In this document: piece after piece, positions 37,419 to 50,080 of the stretch
Numbering within the stretch: the stretch's first letter is position 1
How the letters are laid out: each line of letters opens with the position of its first letter
Assembly: GCA_003508835.1 (NCBI GenBank)
Contig: PUFA01000027.1
Location: 2,604,001-2,668,000, forward strand
Direction of reading: 5' to 3'
Origin: Eonycteris spelaea
Lineage: Eukaryota; Chordata; Mammalia; Chiroptera; Pteropodidae
DNA length: 64,000 nucleotides
Position numbers and translations under genes: made by a program
The notes under the pieces: generated by a model
Seen by the model: only the letters and a program-made list of their open reading frames with translations
Told to the model about the DNA's origin: nothing
The model's database searches: none

Positions 37419-37427
37419 TGTGTGTGT
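37380..37427. repeat. (AC)n followed directly by (GT)n
   Basis: About 18 AC units run into six GT units at 37415-37416. The two halves are complementary, so up to 12 bp on either side of ACGT can form a hairpin; alternating purine-pyrimidine also favours Z-DNA. Confidence 0.95.
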
Positions 37428-38169
37428 ATGTAATTTGTATTTTTCTTCGTTTGTGAAAATATAAAAAAAGGACATACATAGATTATAGAACTTAATAATA
37501 ACTTTTGTTTTGATCTCTTTGAAGAAATAAAATTTACCAAATTGAATAATTGATCATCTGATAATCATTTGCTCATTATCATTTAATTTTTTCCCTGTGT
37601 CTTTATTGTTTTTATATATTTCTTTCAACATTCCAAGTTATTCTAGCCCCCCAATAACTGATTATAATTGTTTAGCATACAGTTTTGAACCAATGAGTTC
37701 TGTGGTGAAGACTAAACAAATTTTTAAAATTCAGCTTTATATCATTATGCACACCATGTTTTCAAGAGTAAAATGGTTTTTATCCTAGATAGGTGTGCGT
37801 TTAAGATTAAAAAAAAAAAACCCTGATGTTCATGATCGCTGAAATATAGAAACAATAATTAAGGAAGAGGGACTTAGGAGATATTTTTACAGTAGAATAC
37901 AGTGACTTTCTCTAACCTGACAAATATTCTAGAGAGCGCATAAATCAGTTTTTCTTTAAGTGTGTCTCCAGATCGGCAGTATTAGCGTTAAACAAATTCT
38001 ACGGTCTTACTCAAACTTAATCAGAACTTCAAGAGACGGGGTCTAGCCATCTGTAATATCATAAGCCTTCCAGAAGTACCTTAAAGTTTGAGAACCACTC
38101 TCATAATTTAGGCTGCCAATGGAATAGAATAGATCGTAAACTGTATTTAATGATCAACTTTCCCTACAC

Positions 38170-38390
38170 CAAAAGGTGTGAGCTCTCCCTTCTTCAGTGC
38201 TTCAGCCCCTCACCTCTTGTGTTTTGCATTTCTCTCACAATATATCCTGTTTTGCCTTGTGTATAGTCCGTATTGTCTAACTTCTTTGATAAGTTCCTGA
38301 GACCAGGGGGCACTACTCATCTTTATGTTACATGTATCACAGTGTCAGACACCTAGTAATAACTGTCAATAGTTGCTGAATTGTGGCATG
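38170..38390 (+). repeat. L2-like 3' fragment
   Basis: 'aagttcctgagaccaggggg', 'gtatcacagtgtcagacacc', 'tagtaataactgtcaatagt' and 'tgctgaatt' echo the L2 3' end, with strong divergence. Confidence 0.45.
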
Positions 38391-39744
38391 CAATAGCAGG
38401 GCTATCAGCCAGCCCAGAATCATCAGATAGCTTTTGGCCAAGATTATTAGCTATGTGAGGTAGATGTACACTTCATGCCTGTCCCAAAATATTCCCCTGC
38501 AGGTGACTGACATTCATTTTTTATAAAGATTTATAGAAAACTTACAACCAGTGTTTAAAATACAAAATCCACCTGGGAGAGATCAAGAAATAGAAGGAAG
38601 ATCTAGAGGATGAGCCTAGCTCTTTTACCCCCTGGAGCTATTAAGGGGCAGCATATAGACACTAGAAAGGAACAGAGCTGGGAATCATCGGGAACAAATC
38701 TTTGATTTCACAGTCTTGCCTGGGGCCTTGACTGACAGTAGCTGCTGCTTTAACCTCCATCTGTGGCTTCACGCCTTTTTAAAAGAGACTCAAGAAATCT
38801 CACTTTGGTCTTATAGGGAATATTTTCAGCATAAGAAGAGAACTGTCAGCATGAGAAGCATGTTCGTCTTCCTTTCCCACACCCAAAGACAGACACTAAG
38901 ACAATAACATTTTGGAAAAATCTGAAGACACACAGTACAAAACATGTTTAGTTTGTTATTTTACATGCTTTTCTTAATACCATTGCGTGAAAACAAAGAA
39001 TAAATGAACAAGTCCTCCCCCTCCAAACCATGTTTACATTTATTTATTTGTTAGCCACTCATGTCTTGAAATTCATCCCATAACATCATAAACCCATGGC
39101 AAATTCTGAACAGAAAAATTCATGACAGGAAAATACAATCAGGAAAGATATGGTTTACATGGACAAAACCCCCCATTTTTCATCTATATTTGTGATTTCA
39201 TCTGGATCACATTTTATCTGCATTGGCTCAGTTTTGTTTTGTTTTGTTTCCCTGAGCTACTGCAGTTGGTTTCACTGGTTCATTTTCCGAGGAACACTGC
39301 CATCAAGCGGCCTGATGTGTTAAAGACAGCTCATAAAAGACGACTAGCAGGGTGTTTTAATTTTGATTTTCTCTTCAGAAAAATGTTTCGTGGCTTTAAA
39401 ATGTGCTTTGTTGTTTGAAACTGTGTTTGCTGATTTATTTCTAAAACAGCATCCTTAAAATATCTGCCAAAAGATGAACTCGGTGTCAGCTTTCGAATCC
39501 TCTAAGTATATAGTAATCATGTCAAAGATATCACATACATATATATAAGATAATCATTGAACACTGTTTATTTTATAAATTTGCAAAGATTTCATAAATT
39601 TATCCACTCGAAAGAGATTAGAATACCTTTTCCATGTACACCAAGGTAACTGCCTAGATTTTCTTCACACTAATAAGTCAGTTTAAGAAGAGGAGATATT
39701 GAACAAGAACTGACAGGAGGCAGAATCATGTACTTCAAAAAAAG

Positions 39745-39850
39745 ACACCAGGTTGGAGTCTCCCACTTGCCACTAATTAACTATGTCATCTTGAGCAAGC
39801 CACATAAACTATCTGGCCTTAGCACTTTCTTTCTTGAATAAGTAGGTTTA
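39745..39850 (+). repeat. MIR SINE fragment
   Basis: 'actatgtcatcttgagcaag' followed by 'ccacataaactatctggcct' fits the MIR core. Confidence 0.6.
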
Positions 39851-40583
39851 ATACACTTAAGTTAAAACCGTTTTTCAGTTTATAATTCTGTAATTCTACT
39901 TGACAAGTAAACAAGTTCTTTTAAAAACAAGACTTGTTTTTCTTTAGGTATATTATTTTCCCTGGTTTTCCTGTAAATATGCTCCCCCTTCCTCCTTATC
40001 CCTCTCCCTCAGTTCTAACTGAAGCTTTGTCTGCATGACTCATCATGCAAAATTTTCTCTGCAAGAACCTAGAGATTAAATGTGATGCTCAGCAACAGCT
40101 TCAGCACAAACGGCTTTCTTACATCTTGTAGGCGTTCACAGTTTATTTATCTCAACAACTATAAAATAAAATTGATGAATCTTTGCAATTGGGAAACAGC
40201 TTACTTGCTTCTAAGAACTGCAGGTATTAAAGAACGTTCCAGAATATTACAAAAAGATAACTCAAAATAGTCTGATGCCTTTAACACCTGAAAGAGATGG
40301 GTGATTTTCTTCCCTAACTACACCTTCTGCTTTATAAATCTGTCCAAAGTGCGAAGAAGATGCAAAAGCGTCTTGGAGTACAGTCGTGAGGTTAATGTTC
40401 TGCTGAGATAAATTATGGTAAATTATTCCCTCGAGCTGATTTTGTGAAAGGTGAGGAATGGAAATACAAGCTGGTGTTGATGTTTAAACTGCGATGGAAG
40501 GGCATGTAGATACAGGTCAGTTGCTAGGAGACCTGGAGCACAGAGCTAATGCCTCCCCACTTCCCCCTCGCCCCACCCCTAAG

Positions 40584-40594
40584 CCCCCCCCCCC
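40584..40594. repeat. C11 run in C-rich tract
   Basis: Eleven Cs within a C-rich 60-bp segment (about 40550-40610) that stands out from AT-rich surroundings. Confidence 0.85.
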
Positions 40595-41075
40595 GCCCTC
40601 GTGTGCGCAGGGATGTTTTATCTCAAGAAACCTTGTCTTTCACAGTCAACGATGACATTAAATGTATAGTCTGTCACAATTCAGGTGGACCAGTATTTGG
40701 TTATTACTTGGGTCAATTCAGCCACTCTGTCAGCTGCCACCCACACAGGGAACAATTGAAAGAACAATGTAACATGCTAGCGACCAAGATGCTCCAGAAA
40801 AGCTCAGAGAGATTCACTCTAAATTCAGTTTAATTACTCTGACCTGAAAGACAGCTAGTTTGTTCGCTGATTTTAGTTGCAAGAAGGAATTGCTTCAGCA
40901 TGCCAAAGAGAGAGAAAACAGGCCGCAAGGAGGGTTCTCAGGGAAGATGTGCTCAAATAGGACTCTGGGCACTGTTGCTTTACAAAGCAACCATTTCAGC
41001 CATTTGTGGGATTTTTTAAAACAGATTTTATGCTAAACACACACTTCCGGTTTGTAATTACCACCACCAATATAA

Positions 41076-41160
41076 ATTTGCAGAACTTTAGAACTGGAAG
41101 AGTTTTGCGAGTTCTTCTAGCGCCCCCAACTGGTAGAAGACGGAACCTGAGCCTGTCTGT
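41076..41160 (-). repeat. Ancient SINE-like fragment holding a CTCF-type motif
   Basis: 'actttagaactggaagagtt' and 'acggaacctgagcctgtctg' fit the same ancient repeat as at 32405-32520. The segment between them carries the CTCF-like core. Confidence 0.45.
41120..41133 (-). promoter_or_regulatory. Candidate CTCF binding site
   Basis: On the minus strand CCAGTTGGGGGCGC matches the CTCF core CCASYAGRKGGCRS at 13 of 14 positions (T for A at position 6). It lies about 9 kb upstream of the ASB4 TATA box and 34 kb from the PON2 promoter. A near-consensus core does not prove occupancy. Confidence 0.5.
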
Positions 41161-42109
41161 GAGTAAGGGCGAAAGGCAAGCCTCTTTCAGAAAATCATAG
41201 CAAGGACTTCTGCTTTTGTAAACACTGTCAAGCTTTGCCAATATCCGGGAGAGGAAAAACAAAATAAAGCAAATACTAAAGTCTGAAGAGTGGGTACAGT
41301 AGGTCCCATTTTGCTTTAAAAAAACTGAGTCACTGAGAGATATTTTGAATTATTTGAAACACACAATTATTATCAAGAGAGCAGGAACACCATGTGGGTT
41401 CCCAGTCCAATGGTCCTTTCCAGAAACGCCATCTAGTCTTTCTCAGGAACGTGGTGTTGTTCTATTAGCCCGCTGTTACGATCAGCAGCAAGGCAGCAAT
41501 GGTAGTCTTGTAATGCTTCTGGAATGTTTTATAATTACAAAGCATTTTTATACACATTATTTCATTTGACTCTTACAAATGTGGGAATTAGTCTTACCAA
41601 ATAGTATGCTTAACACACAGCATTGATCTGAATTGTTATAAAAATATAGTTCTAATTGTAGGGTTGCTAATTCTCTGTTACAATCCTATGGCCGTGTCCC
41701 AATATTAAGGGTGATACAGTGGGCTTAGAGACTAACTAATTGAACTTAATATTAATGCTTTGGAAATTTTTTGTATTTGCTCCACGTCAATATTGAATAA
41801 CCACAAATAAAATTAAATGTGTATTTTACTGCTTATCTATGGAAAATATAAAACTATCATCAATTATAAGTTATTTTTGAGAAACTACTATGTATCAGAC
41901 TAGACACGCAGCAAACATGAAGATGCTGTTCTAGGTTTAACTTTGAAAGAATTGGACTTGGGTTCAAGAACTAGAAGAAATGAAATAAATGGAAATTGAT
42001 AAGTTCCACTCCTAAGCTTTACTGAGCCAGGACCAGGCTAGAAGTGAAGGATGCTTTATCTTATATATTGGCTTAAGGAGAACACTTTTTTTCTGATCTG
42101 TACAAAGGG

Positions 42110-42285
42110 TGACTTATGGGCTGTCTGCAATCCTAGACCTTCCCTAATTTATTTTTCTCTGTGGCATGTATTACCACCTGGCAAATTATATATTTATTGT
42201 CTTTTTTAAAAATAGTCTGATCCCCACAGCCTCTCCACTAGTATACAAGCTTCATAAAGGTAGATTTTTCTTTATTTATCTGCAG
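42110..42285 (+). repeat. L2 LINE 3' fragment
   Basis: 'ctgtggcatgtattaccacc', 'atatttattgtctttttta', then 'cactagtatacaagcttcat' follow the L2 3' order. Confidence 0.65.
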
Positions 42286-42364
42286 AGGAAAAGCAGCAGT
42301 GATAGCTAAGATGGATTCTAATGCTACTCATTTTTCGGTATTCATGCTTTTCTTTTATCCCCAT

Positions 42365-42805
42365 CTTATACTGAATCAGGACTGCTCAGTGTGACCAACA
42401 GAATATGGTGGAAATGATGGTGTATGACTTCCTAGGCTAGGTAAGAAAAGGCATTGCAACTTCTAACTTGCTCTTTTGGATTTTTCATTCTGAGCGAAGC
42501 CAGCTGCCATGTCATGAGGACACTCAAGCAGCTCTACGGAGTAACAAACAGGACCAAACAGCCAGCACCGAATTTGTTAGCCAAGTGACCGAACTATTTG
42601 GAAAGAAGATCTAAATACTAGCCTTTAAATCTTTCAGCTGAGACCTCACATACTGTGTAGCAGAGACCACTAGCCTTTCCCACAGTGTCCCGTCTGAATT
42701 CTTGTCCCACAGAAACCATGAGAAATAAGAAGTCATTATTATTGCTTTCAGCAAATACATTTTGAGGTTATTTGTTATGTAGCAAAAGACAACTAATATA
42801 GTGTC
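42365..42805 (+). mobile_element. LTR-retroelement fragment (family unclear)
   Basis: Words such as 'gtgaccaacagaatatggtg', 'gaagccagctgccatgtcat', 'cccacagaaaccatgagaaa' and the end 'gcaaaagacaactaatata' match the body and 3' end of an old MaLR/ERVL-like LTR in plus orientation. Confidence 0.55.
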
Positions 42806-42954
42806 TGTCTCATAGTAAGTATCCAATTCATATTTATTGAATGAAGTGATAAATGTAAGCAGATTTATTTTCCCAGGTTACTCAGTGATCATGATATAAT
42901 TCTGTTATTAATCTAAACAAAACCAAATAAAAAGCCTTTGCTCATTGGTTTGAA

Positions 42955-43095
42955 CTCTCAAGATGTAGGCTTGAATCTTAGATCTGTTGTTACTTATCTG
43001 ACATTTGACCTTGTATAAATCACTTACAGTCTTTGGTTCTTAGTTGTTCTAACCTGTAAACTAGAAATAATAACAATTATAATTATGCTACTAAT
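42955..43095 (+). repeat. MIR SINE, plus strand
   Basis: 'gacatttgaccttgtataaa' followed by 'taacctgtaaactagaaata' and 'ataacaattataattatg' is a diverged MIR core. Confidence 0.7.
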
Positions 43096-45699
43096 GGTAC
43101 CACCAAACCTGACAAGGCCCTGTTGACATGGTATACCCTTGGATCAGAGCCGTCTTGAAACCTATGTTATAACTAGAATAATCCATTCTGTGAACCAATA
43201 AATCTTTATCATTCAAGTCAGTTAACAGTTGTTGGTGTTACCTACAACCCAAATTATTTTTATACAAAGCATTAACACTAATGTGAAACAACACCAAACA
43301 AACTAAGACTACATGTAATAAGTAAGTGCTACACGGCAGAGTTAAATACAAAAGCTTGAAGAAAGGGACGTCAGACCACCTTATCAACCATTTCTGCGAG
43401 CTGATGTCAAGGACATCCCAATTCATCGGCTGCAGAGGTCAGGGAGGTCTGAGGTTTCCTGTTGTTACAATACTTTTGCGACATTTTAGAAACCTTGGCT
43501 TCTGATTTCTTCTCTGTGGTTGCATTGTTTGATAAATAATCGTTGGCTTACTAGCATCAAATCCATGTGTAAATGCCACAAGGGTCTACAAAACTATTTG
43601 TGTCCAGAAAAAAATATTCCAAGTGGCTAGACTGTGTTGTGCACAGACATCAAGAAAACAAGCAACCAGGCTTCTGTGCCTGTGCCTCCTCCACAGTCCC
43701 CAGAGAGGACAAGAGGATCTCATAGGCCACTTGCCACAACGTCATCACTTTGTCAGAAAGCTCTTCATTTTGTCCCAAGAACAGAGGACACTGTCCTGGG
43801 CATGTGTTGAAATACTAATAAAAAAGTCATCTTTCAGGAGGGAGAATTTTCATTTTTAAGAGCTAAGATACAGAAATTTCTGACAGTCCTGAATAGACAG
43901 CCTGAAACATGGCCACTGTGTAATTTGGCCTCCAAGTCCCAGAGAGATGGTGAGTTGAAGCGGTGGTCTGGATAATACAGGTAGGGCTCAAATCTGTTTT
44001 ATTAGCATTGGTCAGACTACTTCCTGTATATTAGAATGACTTTGAAGGGCAATTTAATTAAGCTGCTATTTGTTTTGTAAATACAAATAATAATCTTAGT
44101 TTTATCCTCTGCTGCTCAGATAAATTGGTCGATAATTGAGTTTTTAGCACAATGATACAAATAAGTTTCTCAATTTTATATATTTCTTCATGGAAATTTG
44201 TTGTTTTCTCAAATTATTCCATGAAGTTTAGATTTATTTATTTTTACAGTTCTGAGATGAGAACGAAATAGCTTCTGTGAGAAAAATTAAAGCCCTCTCT
44301 TTAAGTTAAAATTATAAATATTCCAATATTAAAGCAATGCTTTTCCATTTCATTCTTAAATCATTTCCCTTGTAGCCTTTGGCCTTCAGGGCCAAGTCTT
44401 GAGGTTTATCAACCCAAGGAAAGAAAATATGGGAGTATCCCAGGGCAGATATGCTGTTTATCAGGTTTATATGTCAATGTTGAGTTTTAGAAAGAAAATA
44501 GTTGTGAAAATCAGGCATTAAGAAAATGAAGATTTTTCTAAATCCTTTATACCAGGGACTGTGCCTGAAGGATCGGGATCTTGGAGTTCCTTCCACAATG
44601 CAAAGATGGCAAATCTTCCTCCCACAGAGAGCTCAACAAGCTTGCTGACCCAGGGAGAAAAAGGAAACGTTAAAGAGGAAGTAAAAAGTCCCAAACTGAG
44701 CCCTTCTAGTCAGGAAGACTGGAAGTCTTGAGAAATTATGAAAGGAGATATAGGTTGGCTGAGGGGCATGTTCTCATCCTTGTTCACACACTTCTTCCAG
44801 GGTTGAAATTTGGTGGAGCAAGGAAGGGGAGAAGGAACTTAGAAGCAATCAAGTATGCCAGAGAAGGTCTGAGGACACCGAGATTAGAGGTCCAGTATCA
44901 AGGAGAATGCGGACCCCTTGGAGAACTCTAGCCCCAGCTTAGGTCCATGTCTGTTCTGCCCTAAAAAGATGGCAGGAAGGCAGCCATGGCAAGCTACTGG
45001 TTCTTCACGGCTTTTCTGTGAGTGTGAGGGAGGACACAGTTTCTGAGTACACATTGGACTAACATAGCCAAGGGGCTGCCGTGTTTGAAGATATCAAAAC
45101 TGGAGGCAAATGACTAGGATCACGTGCTCCATTAGTGGGAGCCAGAAATTTGAATACAGCCACATAGGTCCAATTTAGAGGAGCCACTCAGTCACTCTGC
45201 CATGGAGATCAGGGAGGGCCCAGAGGACAATGAGTCCATCTGAGGACCCCCTCTTTCCTCATGAGGTCATATAAGTTGCATTATTACTCCTGACTGATAC
45301 TTCTGGTAAACACTTCTTTGGCCATACTGGTTATTTATGGCCAAAGTCCCTTCTAATTGATATTAATTGTTAAATATTAGAATTTTGAATATTATTTCTA
45401 TACATATCTCATATTTCCAGGAACCATTTTAGAAGTGAGGTCAGAACTCTCAAAAATAGAGAATTTTATCCAAATATTTGAATCAGACTAAACATATTAG
45501 GTTGTATTAAAATTAAATTGTCCTTTCCTTTGACAACAAGTAGGGTAGAGAACACATAAGGAGGATCAGATCAATTAATTGGATATAAACAAACTATATT
45601 ATTTTTGTATAAAATTCGATGAATTGCAACTTAGTGACAAATTCTACTGTACAGGAGTGGAAAGATCTGAGGACTTCCATTACCACTTAAATCCATCAG

Positions 45700-45830
45700 T
45701 ATACTAAGTTCCACATGGGCAAGAGTTTTGTCTGTTTTGTCTGTTTGGTTTGCTGCTATATCTCCAGTGCTCAGAATAAGTGTCTGGCATATGGTAGGTG
45801 CTCAATAGGTATTTATTGAAGGAATAACAA
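45700..45830 (+). repeat. L2 LINE 3' end
   Basis: 'gggcaagagttttgtctgtt', 'gctatatctccagtgctcag', 'catatggtaggtgctcaata', 'ggtatttattgaaggaataa': a clear L2 3' end. Confidence 0.9.
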
Positions 45831-45879
45831 TTTTAACATGAGGCAGACTTTCAAAGTGCCCCCTAAGAATCTTGATACA

Positions 45880-46270
45880 ATTTCAACAAAAGCAGAATGT
45901 CCCTAGTATCATCCACCATAATTTACAGTTGGGGCACCAAAATTTAAGAGAGGTGTTCATCAATAAACTAGAGAGGATCCAGAGGGGAGCAGGCAGAACA
46001 AAAGAATTCTGAAAAACACCCCAAAATAGTGAACAGTTGACACTATTTGAGGGGGAAAAATTGTAATTTGAGAGAAATGACACTGTTTTTGAATGTGAGA
46101 AAGACCTTCATCAAGGATGAGTCTGAAATAAATGTATGATTGCTGTTCATAATTAGACCCAATGGGAAAAAATTATGAATAGGCAAATTTGGTTCAATGT
46201 AATAAAGAAACTTTGGAGTCTAATTTTCAATAATGGAATGGACTGCTTTGTGAGCCAGCAGGTGTGATTT
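45880..46270 (+). repeat. L3/CR1-like LINE fragment
   Basis: 'aactagagaggatccagagg', 'gagcaggcag', 'ttagacccaatgggaaaaaa', 'ttggttcaatgtaataaaga', 'gaatggactgctttgtgagc' follow the 3' region of L3/CR1-type elements. Confidence 0.6.
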
Positions 46271-47459
46271 AATTAAATAAATCTGATATTTTCTTCTTAA
46301 TATTTATCAGTATTTGCCTCCCTTTCCCTCAATTAATTTGTATATTTTTGAAAGCAGAAATGTTTCATTTAAAATGGTAGGGTTAGATTTAAAACTTTAT
46401 GACTGTGGAGAATGATGGGGACTATTAACTGATTGTTCATTATCTCAGTCCCTAAGGTCATAAAATGACAAATTCAAATATGAGAACATATCCTTCACTG
46501 TTAAGTCCATGTCTTACTCTGATTATCTGATGTTCATCACAAAGTGAAATTGCAAAATTTACGAAAGAGGTAAGACTTCATGATGTTGATTAAAATTTTG
46601 GTGAACTTCCCAAATCACATACAAAACCATTCACTAATGAGGATTTGGCAGAGTTATTTATGTTAATAATTAAAAAAGAAAAGTTTGAAAACATGAGGAT
46701 TTCATTAGTGTTTCAGTGGGAACTCTAGCCGTTGAGTTCAAATATCACTGAAATATCAAAGGATGAAGAGAGGCCATTGGCAAAACTGATGAAGCTCTTA
46801 AACACTTTTGTATATATGATCCTTTCTACATTAGTTTGACAAAAGTCATTCAAAAGGTAAAAGATATTACTTCATATTATTGTGAAATTGGATCAGAAAA
46901 ATTATCTTCTTCAGAAAGTAACAAACATCTTATCGTGTGGTTCTATAAATTATATACAGTTACCATCAACCTAAATGTTGTTAAATATTAAACAAAAAAA
47001 TCTGTAATTTTTTCTTTTATTTTTCAAGAGAGTTAAAAAAGAATCACTCCTCCCCATTTTGTGAAATGTCTTCATTTTGAGTAAAGTCAATTAGTGGCCT
47101 TTCTAGCACTAATTAGCCTCCAATAATGAAAGATCATCCTGGATCTCTTTGTTTCCTCTACTGAGAATGCCTTTTTTCTCTTAGTTTTGTGAAAAAGGAA
47201 TAAAACATATCAATAAATGCTATGTGTCTACTTGAATTACCTATGTGGACTTCAGAGGAATGGTGTCTTCTTATTTGCCACCAAGAATAGTGCTAAAGAC
47301 ATCGTAAATAAAAATGAATATTTCTTTCTTCATTTGTTATTTACTTACTCATTTATACTGGGCACTGAGAACATGAGAATGATTTAGCTCCTTACTTCAT
47401 GAGTTTTGTAAATCTGTAGCTATTCTGAGTTCATAAGGTATCCTTATTAATGTTTAATA

Positions 47460-48110
47460 CAGAAATACTTTTTTATCACAAATGTAATATTTGCTCATTG
47501 TATTCAGAAGATGAATTCAGAAGATAAGAAAGAAGTAAAAGAGAAATCAGATATAATCTCACCACTAGGAGATAAAATCTGATGATATTTGAGAATAGAT
47601 GCTTGCAGACTTTTCTTCCTATCTGTACATATAGTACATATATTTATACATTTGTATATTATATAAACATATACAAATCAGGTAAGCATATACAAATTAT
47701 ATAAGTATATACAAATATATATTTATAGACTATATATAGACATTTAAAAAGATATTTATACTATACATACTCTTTCATGTTCATAATTGCTTATCTCACA
47801 GATATTTTTAAATAAATATAGACATACCTTGTCATGAAGACTGAAAGGTGTTCTATTATATGCATATGCCTTAATTTACTTATCAAATTTTCTACTGTTA
47901 GTCTTTTAGATTGCTTCTAGTTTTTTTTTACTTAGTTACTATATAACAACGTAATTATTCACACATACACTTTTATTCATTTATCCATCATTTTCTTTTG
48001 TAGACAATTATTTTATACTATGTTAAGCTTGACATTTTATCTCCTCAAGATTTAAAAATTAAGAATATTAACAAAATATTTTAAACATTAAAAACACAAG
48101 CAAAACTCAC
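47460..48110 (-). mobile_element. L1M-like LINE, inverted (left part)
   Basis: Degraded antisense L1 3'-side text, for example 'tgcttgcagacttttcttcc' and 'agattgcttctagttttttt'. AT-rich expansion at 47625-47760. Family and ends uncertain. Confidence 0.4.
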
Positions 48111-48192
48111 CTACAGTGTTAGAAGTCAAAATAATGGTTGTCGCTGGGGGTCAGGTGTGTCTTTTGATTGGAAGGAGACATAAAGGGGGTTT

Positions 48193-48675
48193 CAAGTACA
48201 CTTTATCTGCGGTTTTGCTTTTCAGGGTTGCAGTTACCCATGGTCAGACACAGTCCGAAAATATTAAATAGAAAATTCCAGAAATAAACAATTTGTAAGT
48301 TTTAAATTGCACACCATTCTGAGTAGTGTGATGAACTCTCTTGCCATCTTGCTCCATCCCGCCCAGCGCGAGACTCATCCTTTGTCCTGAGTATCCGCGC
48401 GGTATGCTATCCCTGCCCGTGGATCACTTAGTAGCCTTTTTGGTTACCAGATATTTTGAGAGAGAGCGAGAACACATTCACATGAGTTTTGTTACAGTAT
48501 ATGGTCGTAATTGTTCTATTTTAATCTCTTACTGTGCCTAATTTACACATTAAAGTTTATCATAGGTGCATGTATAGAAAAAACATACTTTATATAGGGT
48601 TCAGTCCTATCCACAGTTTCAGGCATCCATTGAAAGTCTTAGGATGCATCTGCCACAAATAAGGGGACGGCACTG
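48193..48675. mobile_element. Tigger/MER2-type DNA transposon relic
   Basis: Left part 'ttatctgcggttttgctttt', 'gtccgaaaatattaaataga', 'aaaattccagaaataaacaa' and right part 'gcctaatttacacattaaag', 'gtttcaggcatccattgaaa', 'ataaggggacggcactg' are the two ends of a Tigger-group element, followed by TA at 48676-48677. The transposase ORF is deleted. Confidence 0.85.
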
Positions 48676-48759
48676 TATTCTATGGTTTAACCTCAGGCTT
48701 GGTTACAAAGGTGTTCGCATTGCACAAATTCGACAAGCCGTATACTTGTCGCTTTCTAC

Positions 48760-49720
48760 TTTCTTGTATTTACGTTACACATCAACGAAATAAGTTAAAA
48801 AATGATGTCATGGTTTGCATCCATGTTTATATCCTTAGGTAAATTCTAAGAATCAAATACTATTATCATTTTAAGTCTTTTTTTAAAATTCATGTTGCTA
48901 AATTATTCTGCCCAAAGTATGCACCAGTTTTACTCCCACCAACGATATATAGCATGTAGTTTTTTTCATTCAAATTACTATCATTGTCTTTCTAATTTTT
49001 AATGGTTTCTTTGGAAAATTTTCAAATTTATAGAAAAGCCAAAAGAAGAATAATCTTTAGATTATTAATCTAATATTAGATTAATATTAATATAATTAGG
49101 TAAATGTTAATCTAATATTAATAATTATTAGTAATCATTAGATTTTCCAACTCTTAACTTTTTGCCAAGTTTGCTTTTTCTGTCTCTATTTACACACACA
49201 CATTTTCATATGCATATATTTATGTGTATATATGTAAGCACATTTATATTATATTTCTGAACTATTTGCAAAGAAGTTTAAGACATCATGACAATTTACC
49301 TCAAATGTATCACTTATGAATAAGATATTTGTCTACATAACCATGATACATTTGTCACACATTAAAAATTAACAATAATTCCATAGTATCAATTAATGTC
49401 AAGTCCATATTTGTATTTCCACAGTTGTCCCAATATCGTCTTTTCTAACTGATTTAAAAAATACGCGATTAAATAAAGTTTATTTCTTCACTGAATTTAG
49501 CTGTTTCATCTCTTTAGTCTCTTTTTACCTAAAATAGTCCCCTGCCACCATCATCCCACCCCTTTCTTTAATGGCATTGAAATTTTTCAATTCTAGGTCA
49601 CTTGAAAACCTTCTGTTTGTTTTCAATGTGTGTGACCACGTTTGATTTTACAGGCTCATATTACAAAATTACTATAGGTTTTCAGAAGCACATGTATCAG
49701 CAACTGTAACAAATTTTTAT
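48760..49720 (-). mobile_element. L1M-like LINE, inverted (right part)
   Basis: Antisense L1-type words: 'gcaccagttttactcccacc', 'tctacataaccatgatacat', 'ccacagttgtcccaatatcg', 'tttcatctctttagtctctt'. Contains the AT palindrome at 49063. Confidence 0.5.
49063..49086. repeat. 24-bp perfect AT-rich palindrome
   Basis: Centred on TAATCTAATATTAGATTA (49066-49083), which extends three bases each way as a perfect palindrome. A further attaatctaatatta copy follows at about 49106, making an AT-rich foldback cluster. Confidence 0.9.
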
Positions 49721-50013
49721 TTTTGGCTATTGGTTAATCAGAGCAAGACCCTGGATCTCTCCAGTTGGGCACCAGATGTTTTTACCGAGGGCAAAAAAAA
49801 AAAAAAAACATTAAGAGCTCTTAAATCTTACATTATTACTTTGATCATATAAGAATTAATAGTGATATTGCATTCTCTAATATGTACTGTGAAGGTTTTC
49901 CTTCATATTGGCATGATAAATTATTCAACGAATCGGTTAGCACAGAACCAGTTTAAAAGACTTGAAAATGCAGTGACAGCCAAGAAGGATATTTTGAAGT
50001 TTGAAATGATCCT

Positions 50014-50023
50014 TATATAAATA
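50014..50023 (+). promoter_or_regulatory. ASB4: ASB4 TATA box
   Basis: TATATAAATA in the context CCTTATATAAATAGAACGG lies 125-134 bp upstream of the ASB4 ATG. A TATA box places the transcription start about 30 bp downstream, near 50045, giving a 5' UTR of about 100 nt. No CpG island is present, in keeping with a tissue-restricted gene. The start site itself is inferred. Confidence 0.65.
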
Positions 50024-50080
50024 GAACGGATCAGCATAACTTTGGGATAAAATTAGCCGACAGTTTGTGGGCTCTCCAGC

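Larger units (their letters stand above)
7200..50013. other. PON2-ASB4 intergenic region
   Basis: About 43 kb between the PON2 promoter and the ASB4 TATA box with no gene I can support. All long ORFs are single, unspliced and without recognisable domains, or sit in repeats. Stretches with nothing recognised beyond single tracts: 7680-8780, 8830-10920, 11560-12870, 27475-30020, 36580-38170, 38390-39740, 39850-41070, 43100-45700, 46270-47460. In mouse this interval lies within an imprinted domain, so regulatory sites are expected, but only motif-level candidates can be named here. Confidence 0.7.
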
